Shown here: in pieces, positions 32,651 to 33,682 of the stretch
Position numbering within the stretch: position 1 is the stretch's first letter
Layout: each line of letters begins with the position of its first letter
From: Syntrophobacterales bacterium
Lineage (GTDB): Bacteria > Desulfobacterota > Desulfobaccia > Desulfobaccales > 0-14-0-80-60-11
Direction: 5' to 3'
Length of the DNA stretch: 33,682 nt
Assembly: GCA_023229795.1 (NCBI GenBank)
Contig: JALNYP010000042.1
Location: forward strand, 1-33,682
Translations under genes and position numbers: made by a program
The notes under the pieces: model-generated
Database searches by the model: none
The model's input: the letters and a program-made list of their open reading frames with translations, nothing else
Told to the model about the DNA's origin: nothing

Positions 32651-32717
32651 TGGTCAGTGCCCGGTGGCCGGTGGTCAGTATGAGCAGCAGAAGACCACCG
32701 CTGACAACTACAACTGA
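32649..32717. repeat. Inverted heptad tracts between convergent bioC and hpf genes
   Basis: Five 7-bp units of AGTGGTC/GGTGGCC type (32649-32683) begin inside the bioC stop codon. An opposing arm, GACCACC-GCTGACA-ACTACAA, runs 32693-32713, ending just before the stop codon of the convergent gene. The type is the same as at 7029-7063. Confidence 0.8.
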
Positions 32718-32718
32718 T

Positions 32719-33249
32719 TTACTGCGGCTGGACCCAGATGGCCTGGGGGCCTTTATCGCCGGGTTCCTGGGCGAAGGTCACGGCCGCGCCCGAGGTCAGG
32801 TGGCCGAACTTGCCGCCTTTCACCGCGTGGGCGTGGAAATAGACTTCCAGGCCGTCTTCGGTTTCGATGAAACCGTAGTCGTCGGCCGGGAAGAGGCGCG
32901 CCACTTTGCCGTGTTGGGCGACTTCGACGTGGGTCTTGACCTTCTGCTGGACCTCTTCGGAATGCTGGCGCAGGCGGCGGTCCAGGGCGTCAAAGGCCTC
33001 CACCAGCAGGGGGACGACCATCTCGCCCTGGCGGATCAGGGTGATGGTGTCTCCGGGGATGTTGACCACCAGGTGGACTTCGAAGGCCCCGAGCCGGTGG
33101 TGGGCGGTGCCGATGATCTCCACCCGGGCGTGGAGGATGGGGTTATGGTAGTGCTGTTGCAGACGGGCCAGTTCTGCTTCAATTTTTTCCCGCCACTCGG
33201 GCAGGATCTCCAGATTTTGGCCTTCGATATGTATATCCTGGGGGAGCAT
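32719..33249 (-). CDS. HPF/RaiA ribosome-hibernation domain fused to a cold-shock domain
   Basis: 176 residues in two domains. Residues 1-~105 look like the HPF/RaiA (S30AE) fold that sits in the decoding centre of idle ribosomes: HIEGQNLEILPEWREKIE, ARVEIIGTAHHRLGAFEVHLVV and a helix ending DRRLRQ. Residues ~113-175 are a cold-shock/OB domain, GKVARLFPADDYGFIE with RNP1-like DYGFIE (124-129) and RNP2-like EVYFHAHAV (135-143). The canonical HPF dimerisation tail is replaced by this RNA-binding module. AGGAGG precedes the ATG at 33249. Probably stress- or growth-phase-regulated; see the promoter upstream. Confidence 0.87.
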   Translation of the reverse strand: MLPQDIHIEGQNLEILPEWREKIEAELARLQQHYHNPILHARVEIIGTAHHRLGAFEVHLVVNIPGDTITLIRQGEMVVPLLVEAFDALDRRLRQHSEEVQQKVKTHVEVAQHGKVARLFPADDYGFIETEDGLEVYFHAHAVKGGKFGHLTSGAAVTFAQEPGDKGPQAIWVQPQ

Positions 33250-33330
33250 AGGGTACCTCCTGGGAAATAACCGCCCGGACGGCGCGTCGGGGATGGCCGT
33301 CGCGCCCTTTCTCCAACCGGGGGTACATAT

Positions 33331-33359
33331 TTATTAAGAGCGCTAACCGCGCTTGTCAA
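33331..33359 (-). promoter_or_regulatory. Promoter of the HPF-cold-shock gene with an internal palindrome
   Basis: On the minus strand: TTGACA (33359-33354), 17 bases, TAATAA (33336-33331). The spacer contains AGCGC-N5-GCGCT (33353-33339), an inverted repeat well placed for a repressor or activator. Transcription should begin near 33324, about 75 nt before the ATG. Confidence 0.7.
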
Positions 33360-33661
33360 TCGGCGGGGTATCTGCGGCCAATCGGAGGTGGGGGAACGGA
33401 ACGGGGTTATGGCAGGCTTGTTTCGAACTAAGGAAACAGATATAGCATTTGCAAAAGTTCTTCCGATTGCCTAGTTGATGTAGGGGCACGGCGTGCCGTG
33501 CCCTCGAAGGTTTGGGCATGGCTCGCCATGCCCCTACGGGAAAATATTTTTGGCAAATGAGCCTCTTGCAAAAGTCTCATTAGGTTAAAAAATTAAGCTC
33601 CATCGGCAAAGCGCGTGCTAAGGTGGATTTGCGAGAAAACACCAGGCATGCGGAGGCGCCG
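33360..33661. repeat. Right-edge intergenic region with a twin-hairpin repeat
   Basis: No gene except the start at 33662. The twin-hairpin element at 33480-33537 has outer arms GTAGGGGC/GCCCCTAC and inner hairpins GGCACGGC/GCCGTGCC and GGGCATGGC/GCCATGCCC. TTGCAAAAGT occurs twice (33449-33458 and 33567-33576), roughly flanking it. The last ~80 bases are probably the leader of the next gene. Confidence 0.6.
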
Positions 33662-33682
33662 ATGAAGCTCAAAGAAGCAGTA
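33662..33682 (+). CDS. Start of an unidentified gene, cut by the window edge
   Basis: ATG at 33662 preceded by CGGAGG with a five-base spacing, then seven codons reading MKLKEAV before the sequence ends. The good Shine-Dalgarno makes a real start likely. Nothing can be said about its product. Confidence 0.4.

Noticed and set aside
33339..33353. HrcA CIRCE element at the hpf promoter
   Set aside because: Only a TTAGCGCTC half resembles CIRCE; the required GAGTGCTAA partner at nine bases is missing.

Overview
The window comes from a GC-rich Gram-negative bacterium, most likely a deltaproteobacterium/Desulfobacterota relative (Desulfobacca- or Syntrophia-like). This placement is an inference from gene content: menaquinone made by the futalosine route, a PEP-CTERM exported protein, a branched-chain amino acid ABC cassette with a phenylacetate-CoA ligase, a ribosome-hibernation/cold-shock fusion and a BirA-type operator at the biotin operon. 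No rRNA, tRNA, CRISPR array or complete insertion sequence was seen.

Layout. 84-2738 (-) is valS. 2739-3224 is an AT-rich gap leading to a PEP-CTERM protein (3225-3911) with a clear terminator. 4086-13527 (+) is the centrepiece: a TetR regulator followed by mqnE, mqnC, an MTAP/PNP-family nucleoside-cleaving enzyme, an aminofutalosine deaminase (mqnX), mqnA, and the late genes mqnL (UbiD-like), mqnM (UbiX-like) and mqnP (UbiA-like). It covers the chorismate-to-menaquinone futalosine pathway except mqnD, polyprenyl diphosphate supply and the final methylation. The same palindrome, TGACC-N4-GGTCA, lies at the tetR start and just before mqnE, so the TetR protein probably controls itself and the pathway. 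13564-14500 is a monocistronic outer-membrane barrel gene with a textbook promoter and terminator. 14670-19671 is livH-livM-livF-livG plus a phenylacetate-CoA ligase. 19743-23969 holds a lipoprotein alpha/beta hydrolase, a dCMP deaminase and FtsK.

24094-24901 (-) is an AT-rich toxin-antitoxin pair (DUF4258-like toxin, MqsA/YgiT-like antitoxin). 25087-27744 (-) is a membrane PAS-PAS-PAS-GAF-GGDEF diguanylate cyclase. 28040-32650 (+) is a tightly overlapping biotin operon bioB-bioD-bioF-bioH-like-bioC under a BirA-type operator; bioA is not in it. 32719-33249 (-) is an HPF-cold-shock fusion. The right edge carries the first codons of a further gene.

Between the genes there is unusually rich repeat structure. 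Short tracts with a 7-bp period, often in two inverted arms, start at the stop codon of one gene and end just before the start codon of the next. Twin-hairpin modules bounded by GTAGGGGC/GCCCCTAC or GGTGGGGC/GCCCCACC, and hairpins of the CGTTCCCAAG type, fill other gaps. The most interesting items are the TetR operator pair, the MTAP-family enzyme with a PNP-like 6-oxopurine base site and no recognisable phosphate loop (a candidate alternative futalosine hydrolase), and the heptad tracts.
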